Assembly (NCBI GenBank): GCA_027006055.1
Contig: JALTKX010000264.1
Coordinates: forward strand, 1-35,090
Direction: 5' to 3'
DNA from: Calditrichia bacterium
GTDB taxonomy: Bacteria; Calditrichota; Calditrichia; Calditrichales; J004
DNA length: 35,090 bases
Positions 1-8,925 of this stretch are shown here, piece after piece. The translations under genes were made by a program, and so were the position numbers. Each line of letters starts with the position of its first letter. The stretch's first letter is position 1. Below the pieces are notes generated by a model, which was not told the origin of the DNA, made no database searches, and saw only the letters and a list, made by a program, of their open reading frames with translations.

Positions 1-165
1 ATAAATGAATATCGTCATACACCCGGTATGCCTGTGTGGCAACCCCGTTTTCACGATCATATTATTCGCAATGAAAATGAATTGAACCGGATTCGCCAAT
101 ATATTTTACACAATCCCGCCAAATGGCAGGCAGACAAATTTAATTCCGTGAAAAACACCTTATGA
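1..165 (+). CDS. REP-associated tyrosine transposase (Y1_Tnp/IS200-like), C-terminal fragment
   Basis: The open frame runs in from the left edge and stops at 163–165. The visible 54 residues include R-H-T-P-G-M-P-V-W-Q, then R-F-H-D-H-I-I-R and, near the end, Y-I-L-H-N-P-A-K-W. The pattern of an aromatic-rich 'WQ..F.DH.IR' block followed by 'I..Y...NP..W' is characteristic of the C-terminal half of REP-associated Y1 transposases (RAYTs), single-strand nucleases that mobilise or process REP hairpins. The catalytic HUH motif would lie to the left, outside the window, so activity cannot be judged. A small hairpin with TAAAG/CTTTA arms lies about 140 bp downstream. Family assignment is from recalled motif patterns. 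Confidence 0.75.
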   Translation: MNEYRHTPGMPVWQPRFHDHIIRNENELNRIRQYILHNPAKWQADKFNSVKNTL

Positions 166-305
166 ATGAAACACGGCCGGGTATTGAAATATTCGCAGAT
201 AATTTTAAAATCGGCAGGCTTACAGAGACCTTTTCCGGTGGTAAACACGGTTTTTTTCTAATACCAATGGATCAAAATCACCGTTATGCGCCTTAGGCTT
301 CGCAT

Positions 306-320
306 TAAAGGGCGGCTTTA
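306..320. repeat. Short perfect hairpin (REP-like candidate)
   Basis: TAAAG at 306–310 and CTTTA at 316–320 are inverted repeats around a GGCGG loop. The hairpin overlaps the stop codon of the leftward sensor gene and lies close to the transposase fragment. It could be a REP-like target or a weak structure at the mRNA 3' end. No U tract follows on either strand, so it is not a convincing terminator. Confidence 0.3.
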
Positions 321-2060
321 GTCTTTTTCGGAGAGCGGTTTCCCCACCAGTTTTATCACCAGATTTTTCAAGTCCGGCAGCGGAAAGGGCTTGGAAAGGA
401 AAGCGTCGGCCATGCGTACCGTATCTTCCAGTTCCTCTTCCACCTCATAGCCGGTCATAAAAACAAAGCTGCCCTTATAGCCGCTTTCCTTAATCTTTTT
501 AAAAAGCTCGGTACCCGGCATCTCCGGCATATCCACATCGGAGATGATCAGCGAGTAGCTTTGATTGCCGATAAAATCCAGCGCCTGGGGACCGCTGGAG
601 GCGCCGTCGCACTCGTATCCGGAAAGATGCAGTACCTCTATCAGCGAGTCGAGCAATTCGGGTTCGTCATCAATAATAAGGATGCGTTGCTGTTTGCTTT
701 TTTCCAGCGCTTCTTCCGAAGAGGCGCGGATATTGATGATTTTGGTGGAGAGGTAATCCTGCTGACGCAGGGCGGTGATGCTTTTAAGGTTATCCACCAG
801 TTCCACGATGCGCTGAATGCTGCGCTGCGCTTTTACAAAGTACTCTGAATCGGCTACCTGCTGTTCCAAAATAGACATGCTGATGGTCAGCACCTGCAGC
901 GGTTGAGAAAATTCGTGGGCAATGCCCCCGGCCAGTTCCTGCACGCTCTTCAGCGTTTCCGCTTTTTGCCGCGCCTTTTCTTCCTTGCGTTTCTGGATGT
1001 CTTCTATACGGATGGAAACAAAAAATTTTATATCGCCCTTTTTGTCCCTCACAGGGGAAATGACCTGTTTCTCCCAATACAGACGACCATCCTTCATTTT
1101 ATTGCAAATCTGTCCCCGCCAGGTTTCTCCCGAGGTTATCGTATCCCACATCTCCTTATAAAACTGGGGCTTATGGGCATTGGACTTCAGGATGCGCGGG
1201 GTTTTGCCCAAAACATCCTCTTCCTTGTGGCCGGTACATTTGGAAAACTGCTCATTGATATAAATGATCGTGCCGTACTGGTCGGTTATCAGTATGGGCA
1301 GGGGACTCAGATGGATAACATGGCGGAAGGTCAGCAGCTCATCCTCCAGACGGCGCAGCTCGCGGGTATCGCGCAGGGTCAGCGTAATGCACAGCTCGTC
1401 TTCCCAGATCAGTTCATTGGTTACGATCTCCACGGTGCGGTTTTTACCGGTTAACGCCCGCAGGTCAAATTCCAGAATCTCCCCCGCCTGCACATCCAGG
1501 GGAAAGCGCTGACCGACGAATTTCTGCGGAATGCCAAACAACTCCTGACAGGCGGGGTTGATATAGCGTATCAAACCGTCGCGGTTGAGCACGATGGTCG
1601 CCTCGGTTTTGGAACGGAACACGCCGATAAAACGCTTTTCGCTTTCATGGAACTTGCGCTTCAGATAGCCCGCCTGTATGCGCAAACGATAATCCGCCTC
1701 GATTTTGGGCAGTAAAAGGGTCAGTTCAAAGGCATTCAGGCTTTTTTTATGCAGCCAATAAGGCGGCCGGAGTTCCGTCATGCGCGAGGCGTTGCCGTCG
1801 TCATAAAGCAATATATAGGGCAGTTCCAAAAGCTTAATTTCCCGGAAACGCTCGCCGATACCCGCATCATCCAAATCGCCCAGGTCCAACAAATACACGG
1901 GGATGGATTTGCTATCGGCAGGCCGGCTGACTTTGCTCTTCGGAGATACAATCCGGCCCGAAACGCTAAAGTGCTCAATTTGGGAGCATATATCGATAAA
2001 TTTTATAAAGGCCGACTCCCGTGAGGTCAGATAGGCCAGATCAAATTGAATTTCACTCAT
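318..2060 (-). CDS. Multi-PAS hybrid sensor protein with DHp helix and receiver but no ATPase domain
   Basis: 580 aa and soluble, with no membrane segment. Domains in order: an N-terminal receiver-like region (about 1–125, with Y-L-L-D-L and L-H-K-K where the phospho-acceptor and lysine strands would be); PAS 1 (about 140–245); PAS 2 (about 250–370, with the common 'GKTPRILKS…YKEMW' core); a HisKA-type dimerisation helix with A-G-G-I-A-H-E-F around His382; and a C-terminal REC domain with Asp508 in I-S-D-V-D-M-P-E-M-P-G and a conserved S-K-P. Only about 60 residues separate the His helix from REC. No N, G1, F or G2 boxes of a HATPase are present, so the protein cannot autophosphorylate as it stands. 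It probably receives phosphate from, or is sensed by, another kinase such as the complete one at 25527–27515; that partner is inference. It is transcribed away from the aldolase gene. Confidence 0.85.
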   Translation of the reverse strand: MSEIQFDLAYLTSRESAFIKFIDICSQIEHFSVSGRIVSPKSKVSRPADSKSIPVYLLDLGDLDDAGIGERFREIKLLELPYILLYDDGNASRMTELRPPYWLHKKSLNAFELTLLLPKIEADYRLRIQAGYLKRKFHESEKRFIGVFRSKTEATIVLNRDGLIRYINPACQELFGIPQKFVGQRFPLDVQAGEILEFDLRALTGKNRTVEIVTNELIWEDELCITLTLRDTRELRRLEDELLTFRHVIHLSPLPILITDQYGTIIYINEQFSKCTGHKEEDVLGKTPRILKSNAHKPQFYKEMWDTITSGETWRGQICNKMKDGRLYWEKQVISPVRDKKGDIKFFVSIRIEDIQKRKEEKARQKAETLKSVQELAGGIAHEFSQPLQVLTISMSILEQQVADSEYFVKAQRSIQRIVELVDNLKSITALRQQDYLSTKIINIRASSEEALEKSKQQRILIIDDEPELLDSLIEVLHLSGYECDGASSGPQALDFIGNQSYSLIISDVDMPEMPGTELFKKIKESGYKGSFVFMTGYEVEEELEDTVRMADAFLSKPFPLPDLKNLVIKLVGKPLSEKD

Positions 2061-2350
2061 TACATTTCTTTGTTAATCAAGATTTAGGTATTCGGCGTTA
2101 CAGACCAAAGTTTACCCATTAAGAGCAAAAAAACCGGCCTGTTAATGTAGATTTTGCTTCCATTGACGAAGAATAATGCCATGCAAAAAGTAACAATCAT
2201 ACGGGTATAAAGACTCAGGCCATTCCACCCGGAACCTGATGCGCATATAAAACAAAAACTTTCCCGGGGAATAAAACATCTTTTTCGTTTTATGGCGCTA
2301 TTGTTTAAATTCAACCATTCATTCAACCGATGCTGATTAAGGAGGCATAA

Positions 2351-3409
2351 ATGAGTTCACTAAAAAAAATCGAGGAACTTCTCGGCGCGGAAGCCGGGAA
2401 CTTACTTAACCACACATGCAATACCATCCCCCGGGAGCAGCTCCATCTGCCCGGCCCGGATTTCGTGGATCGCGTTTTTGCCGATTCCGATCGCAGCCCG
2501 CAGGTGCTGCGCAGCCTGCAAATGCTGTTTGAACACGGTCGTCTGGGGAACAGCGGCTACCTTTCCATCCTGCCGGTGGATCAGGGCATCGAACATACCG
2601 CCGGGGCATCCTTTGCCCCCAACCCGGCTTACTTCGACCCGGAGAATATCGTAAAGCTGGCCATCGAGGGCGGCTGTAACGGCGTGGCTTCCACCCTGGG
2701 CGTGCTGGGCGCCGTCAGCCGTAAATATGCGCACAAAATTCCCTTCATCGTCAAAATCAATCATAACGAGCTGCTCACCTATCCCAATAAATACGATCAG
2801 ATCATGTTCAGCAGCGTGCAACAGGCCTGGGACATGGGCGCCGTGGCCGTGGGCGCCACCATCTACTTCGGCTCGCCCGAATCCAACAGGCAAATTATTG
2901 AAGTGAGCGAGGCCTTTGAACTGGCCCATGACCTGGGCATGGCCACCATCCTGTGGTGCTACCTGCGTAATCCCGCCTTTAAAAAAGATGGCGTGGACTA
3001 TCACGTGGCCGCCGACCTGACCGGCCAGGCCAACCATCTGGGCGTAACCATCAAGGCCGATATCGTCAAGCAAAAACAACCGGAAAACAACGGCGGCTTT
3101 AAGGCCATCAACTTTGCCAAGACCCATGACAAGGTCTACTCGCAACTCTCTTCCGACCATCCGATTGATCTTACCCGTTATCAGGTGGCCAATTCCTACA
3201 TGGGCCGCGCCGGTCTGATCAACTCCGGCGGCGCCTCCGGCGAGAATGACCTGGCCCAGGCCGTGAAAACCGCGATCATCAATAAACGGGCCGGGGGCAT
3301 GGGACTGATCAGCGGCCGCAAGGCTTTCCAAAAACCGATGGATCAGGGCGTTGAGCTGCTTAATGCCATTCAGGACATTTACCTGGATAAGGATGTTACC
3401 ATCGCCTAA
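2351..3409 (+). CDS. fbaB: Fructose-bisphosphate aldolase class I (FbaB/DhnA family)
   Basis: 352 aa, the normal length for this family. It cleaves fructose 1,6-bisphosphate to DHAP and glyceraldehyde 3-phosphate (or the reverse) through a lysine Schiff base, in cytosolic glycolysis/gluconeogenesis. The sequence follows Escherichia coli FbaB closely along its whole length as I recall it: [13 protein letters not shown], the [13 protein letters not shown] strand, [18 protein letters not shown], and the C-terminal [12 protein letters not shown] and [12 protein letters not shown]. Lys240 in A-D-I-V-K-Q-K aligns with the E. coli Schiff-base lysine. The start has an excellent AGGAGG ribosome-binding site (gattAAGGAGGcataaATG). 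It is monocistronic, with a strong terminator directly after it. Confidence 0.95.
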   Translation: MSSLKKIEELLGAEAGNLLNHTCNTIPREQLHLPGPDFVDRVFADSDRSPQVLRSLQMLFEHGRLGNSGYLSILPVDQGIEHTAGASFAPNPAYFDPENIVKLAIEGGCNGVASTLGVLGAVSRKYAHKIPFIVKINHNELLTYPNKYDQIMFSSVQQAWDMGAVAVGATIYFGSPESNRQIIEVSEAFELAHDLGMATILWCYLRNPAFKKDGVDYHVAADLTGQANHLGVTIKADIVKQKQPENNGGFKAINFAKTHDKVYSQLSSDHPIDLTRYQVANSYMGRAGLINSGGASGENDLAQAVKTAIINKRAGGMGLISGRKAFQKPMDQGVELLNAIQDIYLDKDVTIA

Positions 3410-3430
3410 ATCCTTCCGTGCCGACTTATA

Positions 3431-3463
3431 GCCGCCGCATATTCCTTGCGGCGGCTTTTTTTT
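3431..3463 (+). terminator. Rho-independent terminator of fbaB
   Basis: A perfect 9-bp stem (GCCGCCGCA at 3431–3439, TGCGGCGGC at 3447–3455) with a 7-nt loop is followed at once by eight T residues. It begins 21 bases after the fbaB stop codon. Confidence 0.93.
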
Positions 3464-3473
3464 AAAATTTATT

Positions 3474-3502
3474 TTGACACATTGTGTTCGATCCTCTATA
3501 AT
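3474..3502 (+). promoter_or_regulatory. Consensus sigma-70 promoter for the YkgJ-like gene
   Basis: TTGACA at 3474–3479 and TATAAT at 3497–3502 are separated by exactly 17 bp, matching the housekeeping consensus at all twelve positions. It sits just downstream of the fbaB terminator and about 65 bp upstream of the next start codon. This implies that the gene at 3569, and perhaps the cupin and dipeptidase genes after it, form their own strongly transcribed unit. Confidence 0.8.
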
Positions 3503-3568
3503 AGCCCCGCACACAAAGCGGAATTTTCCCATCCCGGGGCAAAGCCACACCAACAGTTAACGGATATT

Positions 3569-3991
3569 ATGGCGCGTATTAACATTGAACTTCCCGTATT
3601 ATTCAATTGCCGCAAGGATTGCTCCAAATGCTGCGAGATCAACGGCGGCTATGTTTTCGTCAGCGAGGCGAACATTAAAAAAATCGCCAAATTCCTGAAA
3701 CGGGACGTCACGGAAATCCGCGAACATTACACCTATGAGGCCAAAGGCATGCGCAGCCTCAAAGACAGGGACGGGCAGGCCTGCATCTTCCTGCAAGAGG
3801 GAAAATGCAGCATCTATCCCGTGCGACCCCTGCAATGCCGCACCTACCCTTTTTGGCCGCAGAATGTAAAATCGACGCGCCGCTGGCGACAGGTTATGGA
3901 GGACTGCCCCGGCATCGGCGAGGGCAAGGTGTATGACCGCAAGGCGATAGAAGCCGTTTTTGAAGGACGCGCGGTTGATTCGGATAAATAA
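3569..3991 (+). CDS. YkgJ-family cysteine cluster protein (putative Zn/Fe-binding)
   Basis: 140 aa. Eight cysteines are arranged as C14-x3-C18-x2-C21-C22, then C72, C80, C90 and C113. The later part reads C-I-F-L-Q-E-G-K-C-S-I-Y-P-V-R-P-L-Q-C-R-T-Y-P-F-W, the signature of the YkgJ/UPF0153 family thought to bind a metal or Fe-S centre. The biochemical role of most members is unknown. I place the start at 3569 because the frame upstream runs back through the fbaB terminator and the promoter at 3474–3502, and because family members begin shortly before the first cysteine cluster. No strong Shine–Dalgarno precedes this ATG. The gene is the first of a same-strand run with the cupin and dipeptidase genes. 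Confidence 0.87.
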   Translation: MARINIELPVLFNCRKDCSKCCEINGGYVFVSEANIKKIAKFLKRDVTEIREHYTYEAKGMRSLKDRDGQACIFLQEGKCSIYPVRPLQCRTYPFWPQNVKSTRRWRQVMEDCPGIGEGKVYDRKAIEAVFEGRAVDSDK

Positions 3992-4070
3992 ACCTCTATA
4001 TTAAGGCATGCGACCCGGAAACAGCTTTCCGGCCCGTAACCCACCCGTTGCCCAACAGAAGGAGAAAAAT

Positions 4071-4430
4071 ATGATCCGACGCCAACTTAAAGACATTGCC
4101 CCCGTACCCGTAAGCGCGGGCGAGAAAACCGAAATGCAGATGCTGATCTCCCCGGATGAAGCGCCCCACTTTGCCATGCGCCGCTTCACCATCCATCCCG
4201 GCGGTTTTATGCCCCTGCACACCAACAAGGTGGAGCACGAACAACTGGTGCTGGAGGGAGAAGCCGAGGTGGTTATCGACGGCGCCACCTATCGAGTAAA
4301 AAAGGACGACGTGGTTTTTATCCCCGCCGGGGTTCCCCACAGCTACAAAACCCTGGGCGACACGCCTTTCCGCTTTTTATGCCTGGTGCCCAACCTGGAA
4401 GATGAAATTATACTTGTGGAAAACGCCTGA
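4071..4430 (+). CDS. Small cupin-domain protein
   Basis: 119 aa, a single cupin_2 barrel. Motif 1 is G-G-F-M-P-L-H-T-N-K-V-E-H-E-Q with His50 and His56 as likely metal ligands. Motif 2 is I-P-A-G-V-P-H-S-Y with His90. Glu57/Glu61 could complete the metal site. A good ribosome-binding site (AAGGAG) precedes the ATG at 4071; the frame is open upstream but no start there fits better. Cupins of this size range from sugar-binding regulators to small dioxygenases or isomerases, and no substrate can be read from the sequence. It lies 15 bp upstream of the dipeptidase gene, so co-transcription is likely. Confidence 0.85.
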   Translation: MIRRQLKDIAPVPVSAGEKTEMQMLISPDEAPHFAMRRFTIHPGGFMPLHTNKVEHEQLVLEGEAEVVIDGATYRVKKDDVVFIPAGVPHSYKTLGDTPFRFLCLVPNLEDEIILVENA

Positions 4431-4445
4431 GAAAGGAAAACGGAT

Positions 4446-5615
4446 ATGACAACACCGGTTAAACGCATTTTACAGATTTTCTGGGGGCTGCTTCTCCTGG
4501 GCGTCATCATCTTTTTTGCCTATGTGCCTGCTTTTGTAGACAGGCAGTTTAATATTTTACTGGATATGAAAGCGCCCGAGCTTCCGGACAGTGTACGGGC
4601 TTTTCACCACAGCCTGCGCGCCGCCGATATGCACGACGATATTCTGCTTTGGGGACGCGATTTGACCGAAAAACACGATTACGGACATACCGACCTGCCC
4701 CGCCTGCGCGCGGGCAATGTGCGCTTGCAGGTTTTTTCCGCGGTTACCAAAACGCCCTCCGGTATCAATTACCAAAGCAACAGTGATGAAACCGACCAGA
4801 TCACCTTGCTGATGATTGCCGAAATGGCGCCGCTTAAAGCCTGGTACAGTCTAACGGAACGGGCCCTGTATCAGGCCGATCGCCTGAAGGAAACCGCCGC
4901 GGCATTCCCCGGACAACTAACGGTGATCTCCGACCGCAAAAGTTTAACCGGCTTCCTGAATGACTCCTTACCGGGTAAAATTGCCGGTCTGCTGGCCATA
5001 GAGGGCATGCATGCCCTGGACGGCAGGCTGGAAAATCTGGAAGTGCTGGACAGCGCGGGCTATCGCATGATCGGCCTGGCCCATTTTTTTGACAACGCCT
5101 TTGCCGGATCGGCCCACGGGATAAAAAAATACGGATTGACCGAACTGGGTAAACAGGCCTTTCGCGAGATGGAAAAGCGGCATATACTGATCGATCTGGC
5201 CCATGCCTCGCCCCGGGCCATTGAGGACGCCCTTAGCCTGGCTACCCGGCCGCTGGTGGTATCCCACACCGGCGTTAGCGCCACGTGCGATTCACCACGC
5301 AACCTGAGCGACGACCAGCTAAGGCGTATTGCCGCCACCGGCGGATTGATCGGTATCGGTTTTTGGGAAGGCGCCGTCTGCGACAGCGATGTGGAAAGCG
5401 TGGTGGACGCCATGCTGCATGCCGTGGAGATTGCCGGCATTGACCATGTGGCCCTCGGCTCGGACTGGGACGGAGCGACCCAAGAGGAACTCAGCGCGGA
5501 TCGCCTGCCCTGGCTGACGGCCGCCCTGCTCAACCGGGGCATGAGCAAGGAGGATGTAAGGAAAATTATGGGCGAGAACCTTATCCGCCTGTTATTGACC
5601 ACCTTGCCCGAATAG
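4446..5615 (+). CDS. Membrane-anchored dipeptidase, peptidase family M19
   Basis: 389 aa. A hydrophobic segment at about 9–30 after a short basic start (T-P-V-K-R) is a signal anchor, placing the enzyme on the outer face of the cytoplasmic membrane. The M19 (renal dipeptidase-like) binuclear zinc ligands are all recognisable: H63-x-D65 in A-D-M-H-D-D, the bridging Glu186 in L-A-I-E-G-M-H, His253 in I-D-L-A-H-A-S, His274 in V-V-S-H-T-G, and Asp340 in A-L-G-S-D-W-D-G. The family hydrolyses dipeptides, including some with D-residues. A role in turnover of envelope or extracellular dipeptides is inference. The start follows AAAGGA. It is the last gene of the 3569–5615 run and converges on the RND genes. 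Confidence 0.92.
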   Translation: MTTPVKRILQIFWGLLLLGVIIFFAYVPAFVDRQFNILLDMKAPELPDSVRAFHHSLRAADMHDDILLWGRDLTEKHDYGHTDLPRLRAGNVRLQVFSAVTKTPSGINYQSNSDETDQITLLMIAEMAPLKAWYSLTERALYQADRLKETAAAFPGQLTVISDRKSLTGFLNDSLPGKIAGLLAIEGMHALDGRLENLEVLDSAGYRMIGLAHFFDNAFAGSAHGIKKYGLTELGKQAFREMEKRHILIDLAHASPRAIEDALSLATRPLVVSHTGVSATCDSPRNLSDDQLRRIAATGGLIGIGFWEGAVCDSDVESVVDAMLHAVEIAGIDHVALGSDWDGATQEELSADRLPWLTAALLNRGMSKEDVRKIMGENLIRLLLTTLPE

Positions 5616-5622
5616 CCCCCCC

Positions 5623-5694
5623 GGGCCTCCGCGGCAAGGCTTAACGGAAGTCAGCGGCAGAGGCCCTATACCCAGCCCCTGTTTTTTATTTTGT
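5623..5694 (+). terminator. Hairpin between convergent dipeptidase and RND genes
   Basis: GGGCCTC (5623–5629) pairs with GAGGCCC (5660–5666), and CGC/GCG extends the stem inward. A T-rich stretch (CTGTTTTTTATTTTG) follows only after about 13 nt. The stem is strong but the U tract is displaced, so intrinsic termination of the dipeptidase transcript is plausible, not certain. On the other strand the hairpin lies beyond the end of the efflux operon with no U tract. Confidence 0.45.
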
Positions 5695-5739
5695 AATTGT
5701 ACATATTACCTTGCCGGATTTAGAAACCTGGCGCCGTCA

Positions 5740-8700
5740 TTAATTCACCGTGGCGGTTTCCCCTTCTTTTTTCAACTCCCGGACTATGGCTCCGCTGACC
5801 ACCCGGCGCAGATATACCCGCAAATCATCAAAAATCATATAGGCATAGGGCACGGCAATCAGGGAAACAAGGGTGGAAAACATCAAACCACCGATAATGG
5901 TCAGCCCCATCGGTTTATAGGAGATGCCGATCATCTTGGCATTGCCCAAAGCCATGGGAATCAATCCGCCGATGGTGGTAAAGGCGGTCATCAAAATCGG
6001 TCGCAGCCGCTTACGTCCCGCTTCCATTATGGCCTCCATGCGGCTAAAACCTTCCATGCGCAGACGGTTGATCGTATCGATCAGTACAATGGCGTTATTA
6101 ACCACAATGCCGATCAGAATGATCAACCCGATCGAACTCATGGTATCAAAGGGCGTACCGGTGATGTAAAGCATCCAATAGGCTCCCACAAAGGAAAAGG
6201 GAATGGAAACGATCACCGACAGAGGTAAAACAAACGACTCAAACAAAATACCCATCAACAAAAACACAAAAATAATCGCCAGGTAAACGCCAAACATCTG
6301 GCTTTCATTGCGATCCCGTATATTGGCAAAGCGGTTGCCCTTGGTCCAGTTATAACCGTAAGGCATCGCAAAACCGGCCATGGCCTTGTCGATTTTCTTA
6401 TGGATCATGCCCAGGTTATCCGCCGTGGTGTTGGCTTTAACCGCCAGAAAGGTTTTGCCGTTTTCCCGGCTGATGGCGCCAAAGCCCTTGGTAATCTTTA
6501 TGGTCACCAGCGAAGCCAGCGGTATCTCCTTACCGTTCTGGGCAAAAAAGGTGATGTTTTTCAACTGCTGCAGGTTCTCGCGATCGCTTTCCCGCAACTG
6601 GATTTTCATATTGATCTCGCGATCATCCGCCTGAAACTTGGGCAACTGAATGCCGCGCAGCATATACATGATGGTGCCGGTGATCGTTTGCGCGCTGATA
6701 CCAAAGGCCTTAATCTCCTCGCGTTTTATGATCAGATGAATTTCATCCTGCCCCTTCTCCCGGTCGGTTTCCACGCTGATGATTTCCGGTATCGATTTCA
6801 GTCTTCGTTCCACTTCCTTGCTCAATTCGGCCAGTTTTCGCGTATCATCGCCAAACAGGTTCAGGGTTACCGAAGCCTCGTCGCTGTTGCCGCTCCGGCG
6901 CCAACTGGTGCGCACCGTAACGCCGGGCAGCTCGGGCAGATGTTTTTTTACATCTTCCACCACGGCGTCGCGGTCCATTACCGTGGTATCCCGCACCCCC
7001 AGCAGGGATTTACCCGCGTTCCAAACGGCGTCATACCAGGCCACGGGCGGTTCCTTTTTCAAAAAGACATTAAAACGCGCCCCGGTTTTCCGGTAACGCA
7101 CATCAATGGCCTTGATATTATAACGATCGGAGCGGACATGGATGGAATCTTCCACCATATGCACCACCCGGGCCGCATCCTCCAGGGTGTAGTTATCGGG
7201 CAGATCCAAAAACAGTCGAAAATCGTTGATATTGCCGTTCATATTGTCCGTCTGGGCCACATTACCGGAGGCATATTGCAGGGAGAACAATACCGCCACC
7301 AGCACAATAAAGGTTTCCAGTTTGTGATTAAGCGTCCAGCGTAAAAACACGGCATATTTATCCGTAAGCATGGTGATAACCGCCGGTTCCTTAACCTCCC
7401 TGCGCGAAACCACACGTGTCGCCACAAGGGGAATAAGCACCATGGCCACAAACAAGGAGGCCAGCAGGGATATCATCACCGGCACGCCGATGCGCAGCAT
7501 ATAAAAGCGGAAGCCCATGTCGTCATTCATCAGAATCATCGGCAGAAAAACGACAATGGTGGTAAAAGTGGCCATGGTGACCGCCAGTGAAACCTCGCTG
7601 GTGCCCCGGGCGGCCGCGTCCACGTTGCCCAGGCCTTCGTTGCGCTTTCGATAGATATTTTCCAGCACAACAATGCTGTTGTCGACCACCATGCCAATGG
7701 ATATCATCAGACCCATCATGGTGATCAGATTGAGCGTCCAGCCCATAAAATACATCACCGTCAGGCTAAAGAGAATAGAGAGGGGAATGGAAAGGTTCAG
7801 CAACAGGGTCATGCGGAAACGACGCAGGAAAAAGTAAAGCACGATGAAGGCAAAAAAGCCCCCCCAGATGCCGGCGCTTTTTAAATTATCTATGGATTCC
7901 AGAATGTGTTCGCCCTGGTCAAAAAGAATTTCCACGTCAAAATTGGCCAGTTGGGGGTCTTTTTTAAAATCTTCCTCAAAAACCTTGCGCACGGCCAGGC
8001 TCAGCTCCACCGTATTGGCCATGGACTCCTTTTGGATGCCCAGTTGAATGGCCGGTTTGCCGTTCAGACGCTGCACCCATGTTTTTTCCGGAACGTCATA
8101 TACCACGGAGGCAATATCCTTTAACAGAATATTGGCCCCTTTGATGGGAATACGCCGGATATCGTCTATGGAGCGGAACTTGCCCACGGAACGCACAAAT
8201 ATTTTATTGCCGCCATCGCGCAGGTTGCCGCTGGAAATGGCAAAGTTATCCTGACGCAGAACGGTTATCACATCATACAGGTTGATTTTAAATCTCTTTA
8301 TCTGATCCTGGTCAATCAGAATCTGAATCGATTTTTCATCGGCGCCGAAAATCTCCACATTAGCCACGCCGTCTATGCGTTCCAGCGGTTTTTTAATATG
8401 GTTTTCCGTAAAATAATAAGGATCCTTGATCTCCTTGTCGGGGATCATGACAATCCACATGATCGGCTCATCGTCATTATTCCATTTACGGATATAGAGC
8501 CTTTCCACATCATCGGGCAGCTCCGGCTTTACCCGGTCTATGCGATCCCGCAACTGGGCATAGGCCAAATCCATGTCGGCGTTTTGGTTAAAACGCAAAA
8601 AGGTCCAGCAACCGTTGGCCTGGCTATAGGTATTCACCTTTTTAAGCCCCTTGATGGTGCGTACCATCTCTTCGATGGGCCGGGCGATCAGTTGTTCCAC

Positions 8701-8907
8701 CTCTTCCGGGTTGGCATTGGGGTAAGGGGTCCACACCCCCAGAAAGGGCGGTGTAAAACCGGCCGGCATCAGCTCCACGGGCATGGCCCGATATGCGATA
8801 AAACCGACCACCAGCAGGGCCACCAGCGACATACTGACGGTTACGGGCCGGGTCAGGGCCAGCCTCGGAAGCAGACTTATTTTACCTTCAAGTTTTTTAC
8901 GGATCAT
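5740..8907 (-). CDS. RND-family efflux transporter, inner-membrane pump (second of tandem pair)
   Basis: 1055 aa, normal length for AcrB-type resistance-nodulation-division pumps: 12 transmembrane helices with two large periplasmic loops, driven by proton (or other cation) influx. It has the N-terminal 'R-P-V-T-V-S-M' entry to TM1, TM4 G-M-V-V-D-N-S-I-V-V-L-E-N with Asp409 at the AcrB Asp407/408 position, and TM10 G-I-V-V-N-N-A-I-V-L-I-D with Asn937 where AcrB has the essential Lys940. Two late signatures, R-K-R-L-R-P-I-L-M-T-A and G-G-L-M-F-S-T-L-V, are also typical. The start follows AGGGG. It begins 18 bp after the other pump gene, in an operon with the adaptor. Substrate unknown. Confidence 0.93.
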   Translation of the reverse strand: MIRKKLEGKISLLPRLALTRPVTVSMSLVALLVVGFIAYRAMPVELMPAGFTPPFLGVWTPYPNANPEEVEQLIARPIEEMVRTIKGLKKVNTYSQANGCWTFLRFNQNADMDLAYAQLRDRIDRVKPELPDDVERLYIRKWNNDDEPIMWIVMIPDKEIKDPYYFTENHIKKPLERIDGVANVEIFGADEKSIQILIDQDQIKRFKINLYDVITVLRQDNFAISSGNLRDGGNKIFVRSVGKFRSIDDIRRIPIKGANILLKDIASVVYDVPEKTWVQRLNGKPAIQLGIQKESMANTVELSLAVRKVFEEDFKKDPQLANFDVEILFDQGEHILESIDNLKSAGIWGGFFAFIVLYFFLRRFRMTLLLNLSIPLSILFSLTVMYFMGWTLNLITMMGLMISIGMVVDNSIVVLENIYRKRNEGLGNVDAAARGTSEVSLAVTMATFTTIVVFLPMILMNDDMGFRFYMLRIGVPVMISLLASLFVAMVLIPLVATRVVSRREVKEPAVITMLTDKYAVFLRWTLNHKLETFIVLVAVLFSLQYASGNVAQTDNMNGNINDFRLFLDLPDNYTLEDAARVVHMVEDSIHVRSDRYNIKAIDVRYRKTGARFNVFLKKEPPVAWYDAVWNAGKSLLGVRDTTVMDRDAVVEDVKKHLPELPGVTVRTSWRRSGNSDEASVTLNLFGDDTRKLAELSKEVERRLKSIPEIISVETDREKGQDEIHLIIKREEIKAFGISAQTITGTIMYMLRGIQLPKFQADDREINMKIQLRESDRENLQQLKNITFFAQNGKEIPLASLVTIKITKGFGAISRENGKTFLAVKANTTADNLGMIHKKIDKAMAGFAMPYGYNWTKGNRFANIRDRNESQMFGVYLAIIFVFLLMGILFESFVLPLSVIVSIPFSFVGAYWMLYITGTPFDTMSSIGLIILIGIVVNNAIVLIDTINRLRMEGFSRMEAIMEAGRKRLRPILMTAFTTIGGLIPMALGNAKMIGISYKPMGLTIIGGLMFSTLVSLIAVPYAYMIFDDLRVYLRRVVSGAIVRELKKEGETATVN

Positions 8908-8925
8908 GGTTATTCCCCTGCCCTG

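Noticed and set aside
57-248. Small leftward open frame at the left edge
   Set aside because: It lies mostly opposite the transposase fragment and has no recognisable feature.
1-320. Complete mobile element at the left edge
   Set aside because: Only the transposase C terminus is present and the REP-like hairpin is a single copy, so an intact element cannot be defined.
2402-3553. Long antisense open frame over fbaB (and similar ones over recA, alaS and the RND genes, e.g. 23278–24639 and 30323–31261)
   Set aside because: They mirror strongly conserved genes on the other strand, lack ribosome sites and family motifs, and have the His/Gly/Gln-rich composition produced by reading GC-rich codons backwards.
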